NCBI GenBank assembly: GCA_902784025.1
Contig: CACZTF010000108.1
Location: forward strand, 1-5,647
DNA from: an uncultured Lachnospiraceae bacterium
Lineage (GTDB): Bacteria > Bacillota > Clostridia > Lachnospirales > Lachnospiraceae
Reading direction: 5' to 3'
DNA length: 5,647 nucleotides
Of the stretch, positions 5,641-5,647 are shown piece after piece (position 1 is the stretch's first letter; each line of letters opens with the position of its first letter). A program made the position numbers and the translations under genes. The notes under the pieces are model-generated. The model made no database searches and was not told the origin of the DNA. It saw nothing but the letters and a program-made list of their open reading frames with translations.

Positions 5641-5647
5641 TCTGAAA

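Noticed and set aside
5583..5647. T-box or histidine attenuator ahead of the foldase-his unit
   Set aside because: The predicted leader is only about 36 nt, with no specifier stem, no T-box motif and no run of His codons.

Overview
The window looks like ordinary chromosomal DNA from a Gram-positive anaerobe of the Clostridia, most likely a Lachnospiraceae-type bacterium. This is an inference from the moderately low GC content, strong GGAGG ribosome binding sites, short-form HisG (which works with a separate HisZ), and lipoprotein-anchored adaptor and foldase proteins. No 16S or other marker is present, so genus cannot be given. All recognisable genes lie on the minus strand, so transcription runs from high to low coordinates.

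In transcription order: (1) An extended -10 promoter near 5614-5640 drives a 444-residue exported lipoprotein built from the FKBP and C-terminal chaperone domains of trigger factor, without the ribosome-binding domain (4237-5571). (2) After a 47-bp spacer with no terminator come three histidine biosynthesis genes: hisG (3548-4189), hisD (2247-3542, or 3551 from an overlapping GTG) and hisB (1627-2223). They cover the first step (ATP phosphoribosyltransferase), the last two oxidation steps (histidinol dehydrogenase) and the dehydratase step. hisZ, hisC, hisH, hisA, hisF and hisI/E are not in the window. (3) A GC-rich imperfect hairpin follows the hisB stop, then a clear intrinsic terminator (1543-1571) ends the his transcript. 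(4) A new promoter (1506-1534) starts a second unit: a 473-residue lipoprotein membrane-fusion (MacA/HlyD-type) adaptor (54-1475), overlapping the first codons of a MacB/LolD-type ABC ATPase that runs off the window at base 1.

The his genes form one pathway segment. The adaptor and ATPase belong to a putative tripartite-like ABC export system. The foldase lipoprotein is next to, and possibly cotranscribed with, the his genes, but has no evident biochemical link to them. I found no mobile elements, CRISPR arrays, tRNAs, rRNAs or riboswitches. I do not see a convincing new system; the points most worth a second look are the degenerate extracytoplasmic trigger factor, its position ahead of hisG, the structured hisB 3' region, and the acidic tail of the adaptor.
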